Part shown: piece by piece, positions 8,591 to 17,693 of the stretch
Layout: each line of letters begins with the position of its first letter
Numbering within the stretch: the stretch's first letter is position 1
Assembly: GCF_900343125.1 (NCBI RefSeq)
Contig: NZ_OPYL01000004.1
Location: forward strand, 62,001-126,000
Reading direction: 5' to 3'
Length of the DNA stretch: 64,000 bases
From: Dysgonomonas sp. Marseille-P4361
GTDB lineage: Bacteria; Bacteroidota; Bacteroidia; Bacteroidales; Dysgonomonadaceae
The notes under the pieces: generated by a model
Told to the model about the DNA's origin: nothing
Database searches by the model: none
What the model saw: only the letters and a program-made list of their open reading frames with translations
Made by a program: the position numbers and the translations under genes

Positions 8591-9745
8591 ATGATTCAAA
8601 AAATATATCTGGGTATATTACCTTTTCTGATCGCTTCGGACATATACATATACCGACAGTTTATCAGAAAATTCAGTAAGAAAACGTTTACAGCCATTGC
8701 ATGGTTTCTACCCTCTATTCTTATTTTACTTATTGGATTTCTTTACTTTTTTGCCGAAACACTAAACGAGTATCGGGGCGAATTTACAATTCTGTTTCTT
8801 GCATTTACCCTTGCAAAAGTCATTTTCTTCGGATTTTCGCTCATCGATCTTCCTTTATGTTACTTCCTTAAAAAGAAAACGTATTTGTTCACTGCACTTG
8901 GTGTAGCTGCGGGAATAAGCACAATAGGAATATTCGCATACGGACACATCTATGGAAAAGAGCAGTTTACAGTAAACAACATAGAATTTTCGTCTCCTAA
9001 TCTACCGAATAGTTTCGACGAATATCGGATTGTTCAAATTTCGGACATACATATCGGCAACTGGCGATATAATCCCGATGCGATAAAGACCGTCGTAAAT
9101 ATGGTAAACGAGCAAAACCCCGATGCTGTTATGATTACGGGAGACTTGATACACAACAGAGCCGACGAGCTTGACGGGTTTGAGGATATACTTTCTGGTA
9201 TTGCAGCCAAAGACGGAGTATTTTCTGTTCTGGGGAATCACGATTACGGCTTATACCGAAGATGGCCTAACAAGGATGAAAAAGAAGCCAACTTTAAAGA
9301 TCTGATCAGACGACAAGGAGCTATGGGCTGGCAATTGCTAATCAACGAAAACACCTTCATCCACAAAGGGAATGACAGCATTGCTCTTATCGGTGTAGAG
9401 AATGACGGTCAGCCTCCCTTTCCTAGTTACGGAGACTTACCTTTAGCGATGAAAGGTACCGAAAATACTCCTTTCAAAATATTATTAAGCCACGATCCCA
9501 GTCATTGGCGACGCGAGGTGCTGGATACCGACATCGACTTAATGCTGGCGGGACATACTCACGGCACCCAGTTGGCTATTGGTCCTCTGTCGCCGGCTGC
9601 AGCTCTCTACAAGGAATGGGGAGGAATGTATAGTGAGGGTAAGCAGGCTTTGTATGTAAATGTAGGAATAGCTCATGTATTGTTTCCTTTCCGATTTGGG
9701 GCTTGGCCGGAAATTACTGTTATCACACTGAAAAAGGAGAAATAA
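8591..9745 (+). CDS. Membrane-anchored metallophosphoesterase
   Basis: A 384-residue protein with four or so N-terminal membrane segments (within residues 1-120) and a C-terminal calcineurin-like phosphoesterase domain. All metal-binding blocks are present: D152-x-H154 (SDIHIG), G184-D185 (TGDLIHN), G215-NHD (GNHDYG), H301 (LLSHDPSHW) and GHTH at 321-324. The arrangement matches the YkuE/YaeI group; some members cleave lipid or nucleotide phosphates, but substrate cannot be inferred. The catalytic domain probably lies in the periplasm or at the membrane face. It is followed after 42 nt by a UBA-like protein gene that has its own promoter candidate. Confidence 0.88.
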   Translation: MIQKIYLGILPFLIASDIYIYRQFIRKFSKKTFTAIAWFLPSILILLIGFLYFFAETLNEYRGEFTILFLAFTLAKVIFFGFSLIDLPLCYFLKKKTYLFTALGVAAGISTIGIFAYGHIYGKEQFTVNNIEFSSPNLPNSFDEYRIVQISDIHIGNWRYNPDAIKTVVNMVNEQNPDAVMITGDLIHNRADELDGFEDILSGIAAKDGVFSVLGNHDYGLYRRWPNKDEKEANFKDLIRRQGAMGWQLLINENTFIHKGNDSIALIGVENDGQPPFPSYGDLPLAMKGTENTPFKILLSHDPSHWRREVLDTDIDLMLAGHTHGTQLAIGPLSPAAALYKEWGGMYSEGKQALYVNVGIAHVLFPFRFGAWPEITVITLKKEK

Positions 9746-9756
9746 AAAGATTGTTG

Positions 9757-9764
9757 TAATTTTG
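9757..9764 (+). promoter_or_regulatory. Promoter -7 element candidate for the UBA-like gene
   Basis: TAATTTTG matches TAnnTTTG and lies 24 nt before the ATG at 9788. No clear TTG at the -33 distance was found, so confidence is limited. Confidence 0.4.
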
Positions 9765-9787
9765 TGACCAAACTAGTTGGATAAGAA

Positions 9788-10408
9788 ATGACAGAAAAAG
9801 TAAAAGAGCTACGAAAGATTGTACCTATCCCGATGGGTGAAGCCTTACAGTTGCTAAAAGAAAACGATGGTGATATAGAGATATGTGTTTACCTCTTCAA
9901 GGCACTCTGTGTTAAACAGATAATGGAGCAGACTGGCTGCGACGAGCAAATGGCTGCTGAGCATTACGAGGCTGAAAAGCTGGACTTAAACAAAGCTATA
10001 TCGAGTGTGCGCGAAACACTCTTCGACCAAAATTATACTCCTATAGAGAATGTTACGATCGAAAATATAAAAAAGATACATCGCTGGCTTGATGTGGTAG
10101 AAGATAAAGACTTTATCACTTCACTCGATTACAAGTTTCTACCCGATGTGATTCAGACATTTGCAAGCCTCAGCAGCATGAAGGATGTGTCTGACATGAT
10201 AGCAAAAGCTAAAACGATAAAAGACAAGCATTTTGAAGGTTATTCTGATGCCGATAGTATGGAAGAATTTATCCGCCGCAATAAACTTCTGGACGAGAAT
10301 GAAGAAATCTTTAAGATCAACGATGCTATTCTTCTAAAGATTACACTGATAGACAAAGAACTATCGAGACATTTGAGGAACTTATATAAAAAAGAAATAG
10401 AGGGCTAA
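9788..10408 (+). CDS. Protein with UBA-like/EF-Ts-like N-terminal helices
   Basis: A 206-residue soluble, acidic protein. Residues 14-38 (IPMGEALQLLKENDGDIEIC) resemble the UBA/EF-Ts N-terminal three-helix fold with its typical 'G-x-ALxLLxENxGDIE' pattern, and residues 43-78 (IMEQTGCDEQMAAEHYEAEK, then DLNKAISSVRE) look like a second copy. The remaining 120 residues are predicted helical with no family I recognise. In bacteria the UBA-like fold occurs in EF-Ts and NAC-like factors that contact the ribosome or nascent chains, but a role here is inference only. It stands between a phosphoesterase and a strong hairpin at 10415-10440. Confidence 0.6.
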   Translation: MTEKVKELRKIVPIPMGEALQLLKENDGDIEICVYLFKALCVKQIMEQTGCDEQMAAEHYEAEKLDLNKAISSVRETLFDQNYTPIENVTIENIKKIHRWLDVVEDKDFITSLDYKFLPDVIQTFASLSSMKDVSDMIAKAKTIKDKHFEGYSDADSMEEFIRRNKLLDENEEIFKINDAILLKITLIDKELSRHLRNLYKKEIEG

Positions 10409-10414
10409 AACTAA

Positions 10415-10440
10415 AGAGGTCGGGAAAAATCCCGACCTCT
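10415..10440. terminator. Strong bidirectional hairpin
   Basis: An 11-bp perfect GC-rich stem (10415-10425 with 10430-10440) and a 4-nt A loop lie between the convergent UBA-like and transglutaminase genes. On the minus strand it is followed by a short T-rich stretch (TTTAGTTTT), so it could end both transcripts. Confidence 0.8.
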
Positions 10441-10456
10441 TATCATCTAAAAATCA

Positions 10457-11638
10457 TTATTCCTCCCAAAAGAGTTTATCGTTAGTTGTTAAATACTCAC
10501 TGCTCTTGTACGAAGTAGAAAAACCACTAGGAAATAAGTCTACATATCCGCCTGCTGTTCGGGTTGTTTCTACATTGTATCCACTATGCATCGCAGCTGT
10601 TAGCCAATACAGATTTTTAGCCATATAAGAGTCCAGATAATATTCTTTTGTTTGCTTTTGCTCGTTGTTCCAATTAGCATCTTCGTTTAATACCAAAGGC
10701 TTGTCGGCTCTGAGCCGTTCTCTAACTTCGGCTATACTCAATAGATTTCCTTTTTCATCACTTACATACGCATCGAATGTAGGATCCATCCATAGCCATT
10801 TGCCTAAAGTATCGGAATAAACTGCATTTATTACATGACAGTCGTTTATATATTCTTTAGGCATACACGTAATAAATCGCGATTTGAAGCCCATAGCCAG
10901 ATAACATTCGTTGAGGACTGTAGCCAGCATACGGCAATTGACTCCTCTATTTTCAGTATCGCATACGTTTATTATATCAATCGCATTTTTTGAAGCAGGA
11001 TTAGAAGAATTTCCATCGTGCCGCACGCGGTTATGCACCCATGTCATTAGATTTTTGATCTGCGATACTTCATCTCCCTTTCCGGCTATACTATCGAGAT
11101 TGAAATGCCGACGAATACGCACTAAGTTAGAATCGGATGCCTCCAGATATGTAAACTTAAATTCCTTCTGAGGTAAATCACTATTATATTCGGGTGACTT
11201 TTTCAATATATAGAGAAAATCTCCTATTTTCCTCAATTCCGTCATCAGTCCATCAAACCGTTCTTCATTTCGGATATTGTCCAAATCACTATCTTGTAGC
11301 GCATGCCCATAATCATTCCATTTAAGACGGATTGCCTCCTCAAAATAATCGAGTGCCTCTTGTTTATTATTTAGCATACTCTCGAAACATGCTTTATTGT
11401 AATACATTGAGGCTAGAGACGAGATATGCATCTCTCTCTCCTCCTTTGGCAAACTATTGTAACTTTCTATCAACGAATCGAGTAAAACTGAAGCTCCTTG
11501 ATAATCTTTTTCCTTCACTGCTTTGTTTGAGGCTTCAAACATTCTTTGCATATCTTCCATGATCGCCTCGCTAGAACGTTGAGGAAAAACAGATAAGCTA
11601 AAGAGCAAAACAACAATCAGAGAAATTACTTTTTTCAT
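10457..11638 (-). CDS. Secreted transglutaminase-like protein
   Basis: A 393-residue protein starting at the ATG at 11638 with a signal peptide (MKKVISLIVVLLFSLSVFPQ). A TPR-like helical part (about 30-130) precedes a transglutaminase-like cysteine peptidase fold with the triad visible as Cys in NRGVNCRMLATVL, His in NDCHVINAVY and Asp in WLWMDPTFDAYV. Members act as transglutaminases, proteases or deamidases; which of these applies is unknown. A longer frame from 11755 was rejected because its extra 39 codons run through the terminator hairpin of the upstream patatin gene. Periplasmic or outer-membrane location is inferred. Confidence 0.78.
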   Translation of the reverse strand: MKKVISLIVVLLFSLSVFPQRSSEAIMEDMQRMFEASNKAVKEKDYQGASVLLDSLIESYNSLPKEEREMHISSLASMYYNKACFESMLNNKQEALDYFEEAIRLKWNDYGHALQDSDLDNIRNEERFDGLMTELRKIGDFLYILKKSPEYNSDLPQKEFKFTYLEASDSNLVRIRRHFNLDSIAGKGDEVSQIKNLMTWVHNRVRHDGNSSNPASKNAIDIINVCDTENRGVNCRMLATVLNECYLAMGFKSRFITCMPKEYINDCHVINAVYSDTLGKWLWMDPTFDAYVSDEKGNLLSIAEVRERLRADKPLVLNEDANWNNEQKQTKEYYLDSYMAKNLYWLTAAMHSGYNVETTRTAGGYVDLFPSGFSTSYKSSEYLTTNDKLFWEE

Positions 11639-11705
11639 ATTACTATTATTTGGGTTATATATAGTATTACGAGTCTTATTCAAAAATGTAACATTTCTAG
11701 ATAAG

Positions 11706-11738
11706 AAAAGTGCCCAGAATATTCTCCTGAGCACTTTT
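11706..11738 (-). terminator. Terminator of the patatin-like gene
   Basis: AAAAGTGC (11706-11713) pairs with GCACTTTT (11731-11738); an inner palindrome AGAATATTCT (11716-11725) extends the fold. It lies 25 nt beyond the stop codon of the minus-strand patatin gene and before the transglutaminase start. Confidence 0.65.
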
Positions 11739-11762
11739 TTATGAAATCTGTCCATTCATTTT

Positions 11763-12611
11763 TTATTCCGAAAAGCTCATCTTTAGGATTTTCTTTCCGC
11801 TCTCATACCCTTCTTCATACAGTGCAGTCAGTTTGTCTGTATCTTTTTCTATGCGATCTACCGTTATAGGATTTTCGGGACGAATAACAAACAGATTTCC
11901 GGCTTCTTCTTGCTGCTCTACATATTCCAATTGTTTATTATATAGACTATTCCTATTGCTCAATGCCTGTCGCATCGCGGGATATTTACGATAGATAAAA
12001 GACGGAACTTTTACATCTTTACTTTCTTTACGGTAACCTTTATTCCGAGTAAGCACAACAACATTTTTCTTATAACCTTGTCCCATCGAACGTTCTACCG
12101 GAATAGAGTCGCAGATGCCTCCATCCAGCATTGGCACATTATCTACATAGGTTATCGGGCAGAGAATAGGCAAGCTACTCGAAGCCTTGACAATGTCAAT
12201 AACACGCTTAGGATCTTGTTTTTCTTCAAAATATTCGGCTTGTCCTGTTAGACAGTTAGATGTCACCATCTCGAAACGATAAGGCGAAGCAAAGTAAGCC
12301 TCGTAGTCGTAAGGAATAATATTGTCGGGGAACTCATGAAACAAGAGGTCAAAATCCATTATATTTCTCTTTTTGATATAATGTTTCAGCCCAATGTATT
12401 TATACTTGGCGAGCAAGTCTATATTGCTAAACTTTGCTCTTCCCCGTTGGCGAGACATATACGAAAGTCCGTTGCAAGCACCTGCCGACACGCCTATGGT
12501 ATATGGGTAGTTAATATTATTGTCCATAAAATAGTCGAGTACGCCACATGTAAACACGCCACGCATACCACCTCCTTCGAGGACTAGTCCTATATTGTTT
12601 GTATCAATCAT
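11763..12611 (-). CDS. Patatin-like phospholipase (RssA/YjjU type)
   Basis: A 282-residue patatin-like hydrolase. It has the oxyanion-hole motif GGGMRG, the nucleophile elbow GVSAGACNG (Ser in GxSxG) and the catalytic Asp in DGGICD, forming the Ser-Asp dyad of the family. No signal peptide, so it is probably cytoplasmic or peripheral. Members cleave acyl chains from phospholipids. I chose the ATG at 12609-12611 (MIDTNNIGLVLEGGG); a TTG three codons upstream is less likely. The DUF4405-like gene 52 nt upstream is on the same strand. Confidence 0.88.
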   Translation of the reverse strand: MIDTNNIGLVLEGGGMRGVFTCGVLDYFMDNNINYPYTIGVSAGACNGLSYMSRQRGRAKFSNIDLLAKYKYIGLKHYIKKRNIMDFDLLFHEFPDNIIPYDYEAYFASPYRFEMVTSNCLTGQAEYFEEKQDPKRVIDIVKASSSLPILCPITYVDNVPMLDGGICDSIPVERSMGQGYKKNVVVLTRNKGYRKESKDVKVPSFIYRKYPAMRQALSNRNSLYNKQLEYVEQQEEAGNLFVIRPENPITVDRIEKDTDKLTALYEEGYESGKKILKMSFSE

Positions 12612-12663
12612 TATCTGCAAAAATGAGGCTCTAAGTTACAAAAGATTTATCTTATTTTCTATT

Positions 12664-13029
12664 CTATAGCATAAAGACAAAAGGTAAGGCGAGGAATAAG
12701 AAGACAAGAGCTAATATAACTACACAAACTGTATAGCAAAGAACCTTATTAGGAATCATTCGGTTAATAACATTCACTATCATCTTCCAATGGAGTATTA
12801 TATGTACCAAAACTAAAAATAATAGCAGCAAACTCAATATCCAATGAATATATCCCCATTCGTGTCTGTTCATACCCAATACATCCGAAGCATAGGAGGT
12901 AGCACCCTCGTGTCTTACGCTATAGTTTGACGGCATTATATACTTCATAAGTATACCTATACCGCTAACTGCGGCTAACAAAAGCAGTAATAGAATATCA
13001 ATAATGAGATTCAGATAACTTCGTTTCAT
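12664..13029 (-). CDS. DUF4405-like small membrane protein
   Basis: A 121-residue protein with three hydrophobic segments (about 7-30, 62-84, 96-120). The middle region HEWGYIHWILSLLLLFLVLV followed by HIILHWK contains three His residues placed like the heme ligands of cytochrome b561-like DUF4405 proteins. This suggests a heme-binding or redox-linked membrane protein, but that is inference. The gene is 10 nt downstream of the 323-residue secreted protein on the same strand, so the two are probably cotranscribed. Confidence 0.65.
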   Translation of the reverse strand: MKRSYLNLIIDILLLLLLAAVSGIGILMKYIMPSNYSVRHEGATSYASDVLGMNRHEWGYIHWILSLLLLFLVLVHIILHWKMIVNVINRMIPNKVLCYTVCVVILALVFLFLALPFVFML

Positions 13030-13039
13030 TCCTCTTCTT

Positions 13040-14011
13040 TTACTTTATGTCAACATTCTCAATCATTCTGATCTGGAGCGTTTTTTCTTGCTGAATATCA
13101 CCTATATTTATGGTATTCTGACTGTATATATCCAACGGCCATCCCGAATTATCGATTATGGAGTAAATGATATTTGAATACTGAATATCTTTAGTAAATA
13201 TTTTTTCAATTTCTTCTTTACCCTTTATGCCATCTTTATTTAGCTTCAGAGAAAAGACATCTATAAATTGAAGCATAAGAGCTTTTACTTCTTCTTGATC
13301 TATCTCTTGCTTGATACATATATTATAGATGTCGTTTTCTACATCTATTTCATCCAGCCACAACCTTACATGAGCAGTCATATCAGGCAAACCTTCTATA
13401 GGTATTGGAACTTCTATTTCTGATTCTATTTCTTCTCCCAGCTTATAACTCACCCCATAAAAACAATGAAAAACACTAGCAGCCTCTACTACTTTCTGTT
13501 CGACATATTCTTTTGTCATCAGTGCTTCCCAGACAGTACTTACTTCACGTACCAAAGACTCTCTTTCGTCCTCTGCCTTTGACGAATTTGCAATCCTCAG
13601 ACTTTCTTTTGTTGTTGCTAACAGATTATCTCTTACTTCTTCCCAGTTGAGAAGCTCTTCAAACTCACCCATCTCATTTGTGCGATACACATATTTTTTC
13701 TCATTCAGCAGATCTCTCAACGTTGGGATAGAATCAATATTTGGTACTTCATGTTTCAAAAAACGCCACTCTATCACATAAGAGGTTGCAGTGGAGTCGA
13801 TAACTGAAATTTGAACAATCGAACGTATGGGGTCTTTTTCAGAATTATCTCCTTCCACCTTTTTTTCTTTTGATTGAAGAATTTCATAAGTATAGCTTTC
13901 GTTCAGTCCCCAATAAGTTATTGCCTGAACTGTAGAGTCTGCAGCATTAATCTGAGCCTTGATTCCGATTGAAACAAATAGAGCTAGTAGTAGAAAAAGT
14001 TGTGCCTTCAT
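13040..14011 (-). CDS. Hypothetical secreted protein
   Basis: A 323-residue protein with a clear signal peptide (MKAQLFLLLALFVSIGIKAQ). The mature part has strands and amphipathic helices, e.g. ATSYVIEWRFLKHEVPNID and VPIPIEGLPDMTAHVRLWL, without a family I recognise. It is likely periplasmic or outer membrane. It ends 10 nt before the start of the DUF4405-like gene on the same strand. No catalytic motif was seen. Confidence 0.6.
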   Translation of the reverse strand: MKAQLFLLLALFVSIGIKAQINAADSTVQAITYWGLNESYTYEILQSKEKKVEGDNSEKDPIRSIVQISVIDSTATSYVIEWRFLKHEVPNIDSIPTLRDLLNEKKYVYRTNEMGEFEELLNWEEVRDNLLATTKESLRIANSSKAEDERESLVREVSTVWEALMTKEYVEQKVVEAASVFHCFYGVSYKLGEEIESEIEVPIPIEGLPDMTAHVRLWLDEIDVENDIYNICIKQEIDQEEVKALMLQFIDVFSLKLNKDGIKGKEEIEKIFTKDIQYSNIIYSIIDNSGWPLDIYSQNTINIGDIQQEKTLQIRMIENVDIK

Positions 14012-14118
14012 TGTTTTATTTTTTGTTGACAGTCAAAGGAAAACAATTATTTCCATTTTTCATAAAATCTGTTCAACTTACTTTTCATATACAGGAATAA
14101 TGGAATAAATAAAAAGCA

Positions 14119-14150
14119 AATCCGGCCGTTCATCACTGATCAGCCGGACT
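14119..14150 (-). terminator. Terminator after the first DUF3836-like gene
   Basis: TCCGGC (14121-14126) pairs with GCCGGA (14143-14148), extended by A-T and G-T pairs on both sides, around a loop containing CTGATCAG. On the minus strand a T-rich run follows. It separates the 14191-14646 gene from the secreted protein gene downstream. Confidence 0.6.
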
Positions 14151-14190
14151 CTTTCGTATCATTAATTAAAAAGTAGTGTGTACCATTTCA

Positions 14191-14646
14191 TTATAAACTT
14201 GCGATCAATGTCTCTGTCGCTTTATCTACATGTATTTGCTTTACAGCATACAGGTTGCCGTCGGCACTATAGATATGTAAAAACTGTTCTGATTGTGTAG
14301 ACCAGGCATTTAACAGCTTGTCCCATTTTGTATAAATCATAGTTTTCACATTCTTCTCCTGCTTTTGTTCGCAGTCGTACTCGTATTCATACTTGTGAGT
14401 ACTTAGCCATCCCTTCTTATTCCACTGATAACAGATTTTCTTTTGGAGCTTACCGCATTTTCCGTACATATAAACGGTTTTCTGCAATGGGTCTAAAGTT
14501 TCGTCATTTACTTCTACGAATTCTCTTATCAGTCCTGATGGAGTTTTTGCTTCATTAACATACACCTTGGCTGGAAGGTTACCTGCGAAGACACCTGTTG
14601 CTGTAAAGCAAAACAGCAGTATTGTTGCTAGTATTCTTGTTCTCAT
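14191..14646 (-). CDS. DUF3836-like secreted protein
   Basis: A 151-residue protein with a signal peptide (MRTRILATILLFCFTATGVF, cleaved near AGN). The mature region repeats the pattern of its neighbour at 14755-15159: 'REFVEVNDETLDPLQKTVYMY', then KYEYEYD and 'QFLHIYSADGNLYAVKQ', with paired beta strands. This corresponds to the DUF3836 family of small Bacteroidetes secreted proteins of unknown role. It has 17 extra residues at the C-terminus compared with the neighbour. The two are about 108 nt apart on the same strand and probably arose by tandem duplication. Confidence 0.68.
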   Translation of the reverse strand: MRTRILATILLFCFTATGVFAGNLPAKVYVNEAKTPSGLIREFVEVNDETLDPLQKTVYMYGKCGKLQKKICYQWNKKGWLSTHKYEYEYDCEQKQEKNVKTMIYTKWDKLLNAWSTQSEQFLHIYSADGNLYAVKQIHVDKATETLIASL

Positions 14647-14754
14647 CTCAATTCCCCTTTCCTTTATTTCAACTTCCTTGATTCAGTCTATATTCCCTCA
14701 AAAGATCTTTTCAGTCATACTACTATACCAAAAACAACAAGCAACTTTTAGAAC

Positions 14755-15159
14755 CTATTTTACAGCTACAAGCTCACCTTCTTCGGTATAGATGTAAGCC
14801 ATCATTTCGGCATCATTATCAGCCCATTCCTTTTTCTTGATATTCCATTGAGTATGAGCTACTGTAGCGGTCTTACCTTCGTAATTATATGTGTATTCAT
14901 ACTTTTGGATAGGTCTCCAACCCTCTCTGCTTATCCAACTATAGTTTACTTTCATCAATAACTGGTCTTGACTATTGTAATGGTAAACAGTTCTTTTTTC
15001 AGCTTCACTCGTTTCCTTATTTAGAAATATCATTTCTTTTATGTCGCCATCTTCAGTAGTTTCAATGTTTGTCAATACCAAACTATTTGTATCTTGTCCA
15101 AAAGCCGTTGCTATAGAAAGCATTGCTGTAAATAATGTTGTAAGAATTAATGTTTTCAT
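14755..15159 (-). CDS. DUF3836-like secreted protein (paralog)
   Basis: A 134-residue protein with a signal peptide (MKTLILTTLFTAMLSIATAF, cleaved near GQD). The mature part shows RTVYHYNSQDQLLMKVNYSW, KYEYTYNYEGK and MAYIYTEEGELVAVK, closely parallel to the 14191-14646 protein. It ends exactly at VAVK, shorter than its paralog. Function unknown; small beta-rich secreted proteins of this family occur in multicopy sets in Bacteroidetes. It lies upstream of the other copy and downstream of proS, with the proS terminator in between. Confidence 0.68.
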   Translation of the reverse strand: MKTLILTTLFTAMLSIATAFGQDTNSLVLTNIETTEDGDIKEMIFLNKETSEAEKRTVYHYNSQDQLLMKVNYSWISREGWRPIQKYEYTYNYEGKTATVAHTQWNIKKKEWADNDAEMMAYIYTEEGELVAVK

Positions 15160-15281
15160 GGCTATATATTTTAGATTATTACTCTCTACTTTATTAGTCG
15201 TGTACCTTCATTATATATGACGAACTATAAAAAAAAATGTTACACTTTCTTTGTATAATAAATATGAAGTGACACATAAAA

Positions 15282-15312
15282 AAAGCAGCATCTGATGATC
15301 AGATGCTGCTTT
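15282..15312 (-). terminator. Terminator of proS
   Basis: A near-perfect 15-nt inverted repeat (15282-15296 with 15298-15312, AAAGCAGCATCTGAT arm) with a T run on the minus strand, 27 nt beyond the proS stop codon. One of the strongest hairpins in the window. Confidence 0.9.
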
Positions 15313-15338
15313 AGACAGTTTATTAATTTTATTTTTTC

Positions 15339-16820
15339 TTAGTAAGCTCGCGCAAAAACTACTCGCTGAGCCGATGGTTTTCCAGTTACCATACATTTGC
15401 CGGAAGTTTTATCCCCTTCGAGAGGGATGCAACGGATAGTTGCTTTGGTTTCTGCTTTGATTTTCTCTTCCGTTTCCGGAGTACCATCCCAGTGAGCCAT
15501 AATGAAGCCACCATTTTCGATTTTCTCCTTAAATTCTTCGTAAGTATCTACTTCTACTGTTGTCTTTGTTCTGAAATCAGCAGCCTTCTGATAGATATTA
15601 GCCTGAATTTCGTCCAACAAGTTTTTGATATAAAGATCAAGTCCATCGCAAGAAACAGTTTCTTTTGTCAAGGTATCGCGACGTGCAACCTCAACTGTAT
15701 TGTTTTCCATATCGCGCGCACCCATTGCTAAACGAACGGGAACTCCCTTCAATTCGTATTCTGAGAATTTCCAACCTGGTTTTTTATTATCTGCATTATC
15801 GTATTTCACCGAAATGCCCAATGCTTTCAACGATTTAACGATACCATCTACTTTCTCATTGATTGCAGCCAATTGTTCTTCTCCTTTATAGATAGGAACG
15901 ATCACTACTTGGAATGGAGCCAATTTTGGAGGAAGTACCAATCCGTTATCGTCAGAGTGAGCCATGATTAGCGCACCGATAAGACGAGTAGAAACTCCCC
16001 ACGATGTAGCCCATACATAGTCCATTTTACCATCTTTGTCGGCAAATTTCACGTCGAAAGCCTTAGCGAAGTTTTGTCCTAGGAAGTGAGAAGTTCCCGA
16101 CTGCAATGCTTTTCCATCTTGCATAAGTGCCTCGATAGTATAAGTATCTACTGCTCCGGCAAAACGTTCGGATGCAGATTTCACACCTTTCACTACCGGC
16201 ATTGCCATGTATTCTTCGGCAAAGGTTGCATATACTTCCAGCATTTTACGAGCTTCTGCTTCTGCTTCGTCTCTTGTAGCATGAGCGGTATGTCCTTCTT
16301 GCCACAAGAATTCGGCAGTACGAAGGAACAGACGTGTACGCATTTCCCAACGAACAACGTTAGCCCATTGGTTGCACAGAATAGGCAAATCGCGGTACGA
16401 TTGAATCCAGTTGCGGTAAGTATTCCAGATAATAGTCTCGGAAGTAGGACGCACGATCAACTCTTCTTCCAGTTTAGCTTCGGGGTCTACAACAACACCT
16501 TTACCATTCGGATCGTTCTTTAGACGATAGTGAGTTACCACAGCACATTCTTTTGCGAATCCTTCTACGTGGTCAGCTTCTTTGCTTAGGAAAGATTTAG
16601 GAATAAAAAGCGGGAAGTAAGCATTCACATGTCCTGTTTCCTTAAACATATCGTCGAGTTGACGCTGCATTTTCTCCCATATAGCATATCCATATGGTTT
16701 GATGACCATACAACCACGCACAGCAGAGTTTTCTGCCATATCTGCTTTAATTACCAAATCTTGATACCATTGACTATAGTCCTTACTTCTGGAAGTCAAT
16801 TCTTTTAACTCTTTTGCCAT
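15339..16820 (-). CDS. proS: Prolyl-tRNA synthetase (archaeal/eukaryote-like type)
   Basis: A 493-residue class II aminoacyl-tRNA synthetase. Motif 2 and surrounding blocks are seen in [20 protein letters not shown] and [34 protein letters not shown] and [18 protein letters not shown] mark the end of the catalytic core and the anticodon-binding domain. The length and the C-terminal tyrosine (VVFARAY) match the short archaeal/eukaryote-like ProRS type found in Bacteroidetes, without the editing insertion of the E. coli-type enzyme. It charges tRNA-Pro in the cytoplasm. It is divergent from the YjjG-like gene, with back-to-back -7 elements in the 120-nt gap, and ends at a strong terminator. Confidence 0.97.
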   Translation of the reverse strand: MAKELKELTSRSKDYSQWYQDLVIKADMAENSAVRGCMVIKPYGYAIWEKMQRQLDDMFKETGHVNAYFPLFIPKSFLSKEADHVEGFAKECAVVTHYRLKNDPNGKGVVVDPEAKLEEELIVRPTSETIIWNTYRNWIQSYRDLPILCNQWANVVRWEMRTRLFLRTAEFLWQEGHTAHATRDEAEAEARKMLEVYATFAEEYMAMPVVKGVKSASERFAGAVDTYTIEALMQDGKALQSGTSHFLGQNFAKAFDVKFADKDGKMDYVWATSWGVSTRLIGALIMAHSDDNGLVLPPKLAPFQVVIVPIYKGEEQLAAINEKVDGIVKSLKALGISVKYDNADNKKPGWKFSEYELKGVPVRLAMGARDMENNTVEVARRDTLTKETVSCDGLDLYIKNLLDEIQANIYQKAADFRTKTTVEVDTYEEFKEKIENGGFIMAHWDGTPETEEKIKAETKATIRCIPLEGDKTSGKCMVTGKPSAQRVVFARAY

Positions 16821-16862
16821 TGTAATATATTCGTTTCTTATATTGTCTGAAAAAAATTGCTA

Positions 16863-16870
16863 CAAAGTTA
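16863..16870 (-). promoter_or_regulatory. Promoter -7 element for proS
   Basis: TAACTTTG on the minus strand matches TAnnTTTG and lies 43 nt before the proS ATG at 16820. The -33 element is not clear. Confidence 0.55.
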
Positions 16871-16910
16871 GCAAAAGCGGTTAATTAAATCACATTTAAA
16901 ATGTATTTTG

Positions 16911-16918
16911 TAATTTTG
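16911..16918 (+). promoter_or_regulatory. Promoter -7 element for the YjjG-like gene
   Basis: TAATTTTG matches TAnnTTTG; the predicted start of transcription is roughly 15-18 nt before the ATG at 16941. A second overlapping TATTTTG lies 7 nt upstream. Confidence 0.5.
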
Positions 16919-16940
16919 TATCTGATCGAAAACAGTTAAA

Positions 16941-17636
16941 ATGAAATATACCGATATACTTATTGATTTAGACGACACTTTGATAGATACTGCAGCAAAC
17001 ACCAAAGCTACTGTACAAGAAGTGTACAAAGACTACCATCTGGGAGAATATTTCGAATCGTTTGATGATTTCTTTGCCTTCTATCACAAAAATGTGAGCA
17101 AGTTGTGGGATATGTATAATAAAGGGCAGGTATCGAAAGAAGAGCTTCAGACAACCCGCTTTACGACATCATTGTCGCACCTAGAAGGTTTTACTGACGC
17201 TAAAATAAAAACGATAAACGAGGATTATATAGAACGTGTAATGCAAAAGGACACCCTTGTTGAGGGTGCTATCGAATTGCTCGACTATTTGAAATCGAAA
17301 TACAAGATGCACATCCTCTCGAATGGCTTTACCGAAATGCAGTACAAGAAAATGAGGAGTGCGAAGATTTCGGAAAACTATTTTGATAATATAATCTTGT
17401 CGGATGCCGTAGGAATCAACAAGCCTCATCCCGACATTTTCAGATTTGCATTGAAGCAAGCAAGTTGTTCGGCTGAAAGGACAATTATGATTGGGGATAA
17501 TCTGCAAACGGATATTGTCGGAGCCCGTGACTGTGGTATCGATCAGCTTTGGTTCAATCCTGAGAGTAAGGCTACCGAAACTATTCAGCCTACCTTTACT
17601 GTACGAAAGCTAAACGAAATTAAAGATATATTATAA
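16941..17636 (+). CDS. HAD-superfamily noncanonical pyrimidine nucleotidase (YjjG-like)
   Basis: A 231-residue HAD hydrolase with the nucleophile motif DLDDTLID (residues 9-16), motif II in HILSNGF, the Lys in GINKPHPDIF and motif IV in MIGDNLQTDIVGA. The helical cap lies between about residues 18 and 100. YjjG-type enzymes dephosphorylate UMP/dUMP and noncanonical pyrimidine nucleotides, cleaning the nucleotide pool; the exact substrate is inferred from family resemblance. Monocistronic, divergent from proS and closed by a 13-bp hairpin. Confidence 0.85.
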   Translation: MKYTDILIDLDDTLIDTAANTKATVQEVYKDYHLGEYFESFDDFFAFYHKNVSKLWDMYNKGQVSKEELQTTRFTTSLSHLEGFTDAKIKTINEDYIERVMQKDTLVEGAIELLDYLKSKYKMHILSNGFTEMQYKKMRSAKISENYFDNIILSDAVGINKPHPDIFRFALKQASCSAERTIMIGDNLQTDIVGARDCGIDQLWFNPESKATETIQPTFTVRKLNEIKDIL

Positions 17637-17639
17637 ACA

Positions 17640-17675
17640 CACAAAAGCTCAAAACCAAAGTCTTGAGCTTTTGTG
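17640..17675. terminator. Bidirectional terminator between YjjG-like and TlpA-like genes
   Basis: CACAAAAGCTCAA (17640-17652) pairs perfectly with TTGAGCTTTTGTG (17663-17675) around a 10-nt loop. It can end both convergent transcripts because A and T tracts lie within the stem. Confidence 0.85.
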
Positions 17676-17693
17676 CATTATATATAAAAGAGA

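Noticed and set aside
11639-11755. N-terminal extension of the transglutaminase-like protein to 11755
   Set aside because: The extra codons cross a terminator hairpin, and the shorter form starts with a normal signal peptide.
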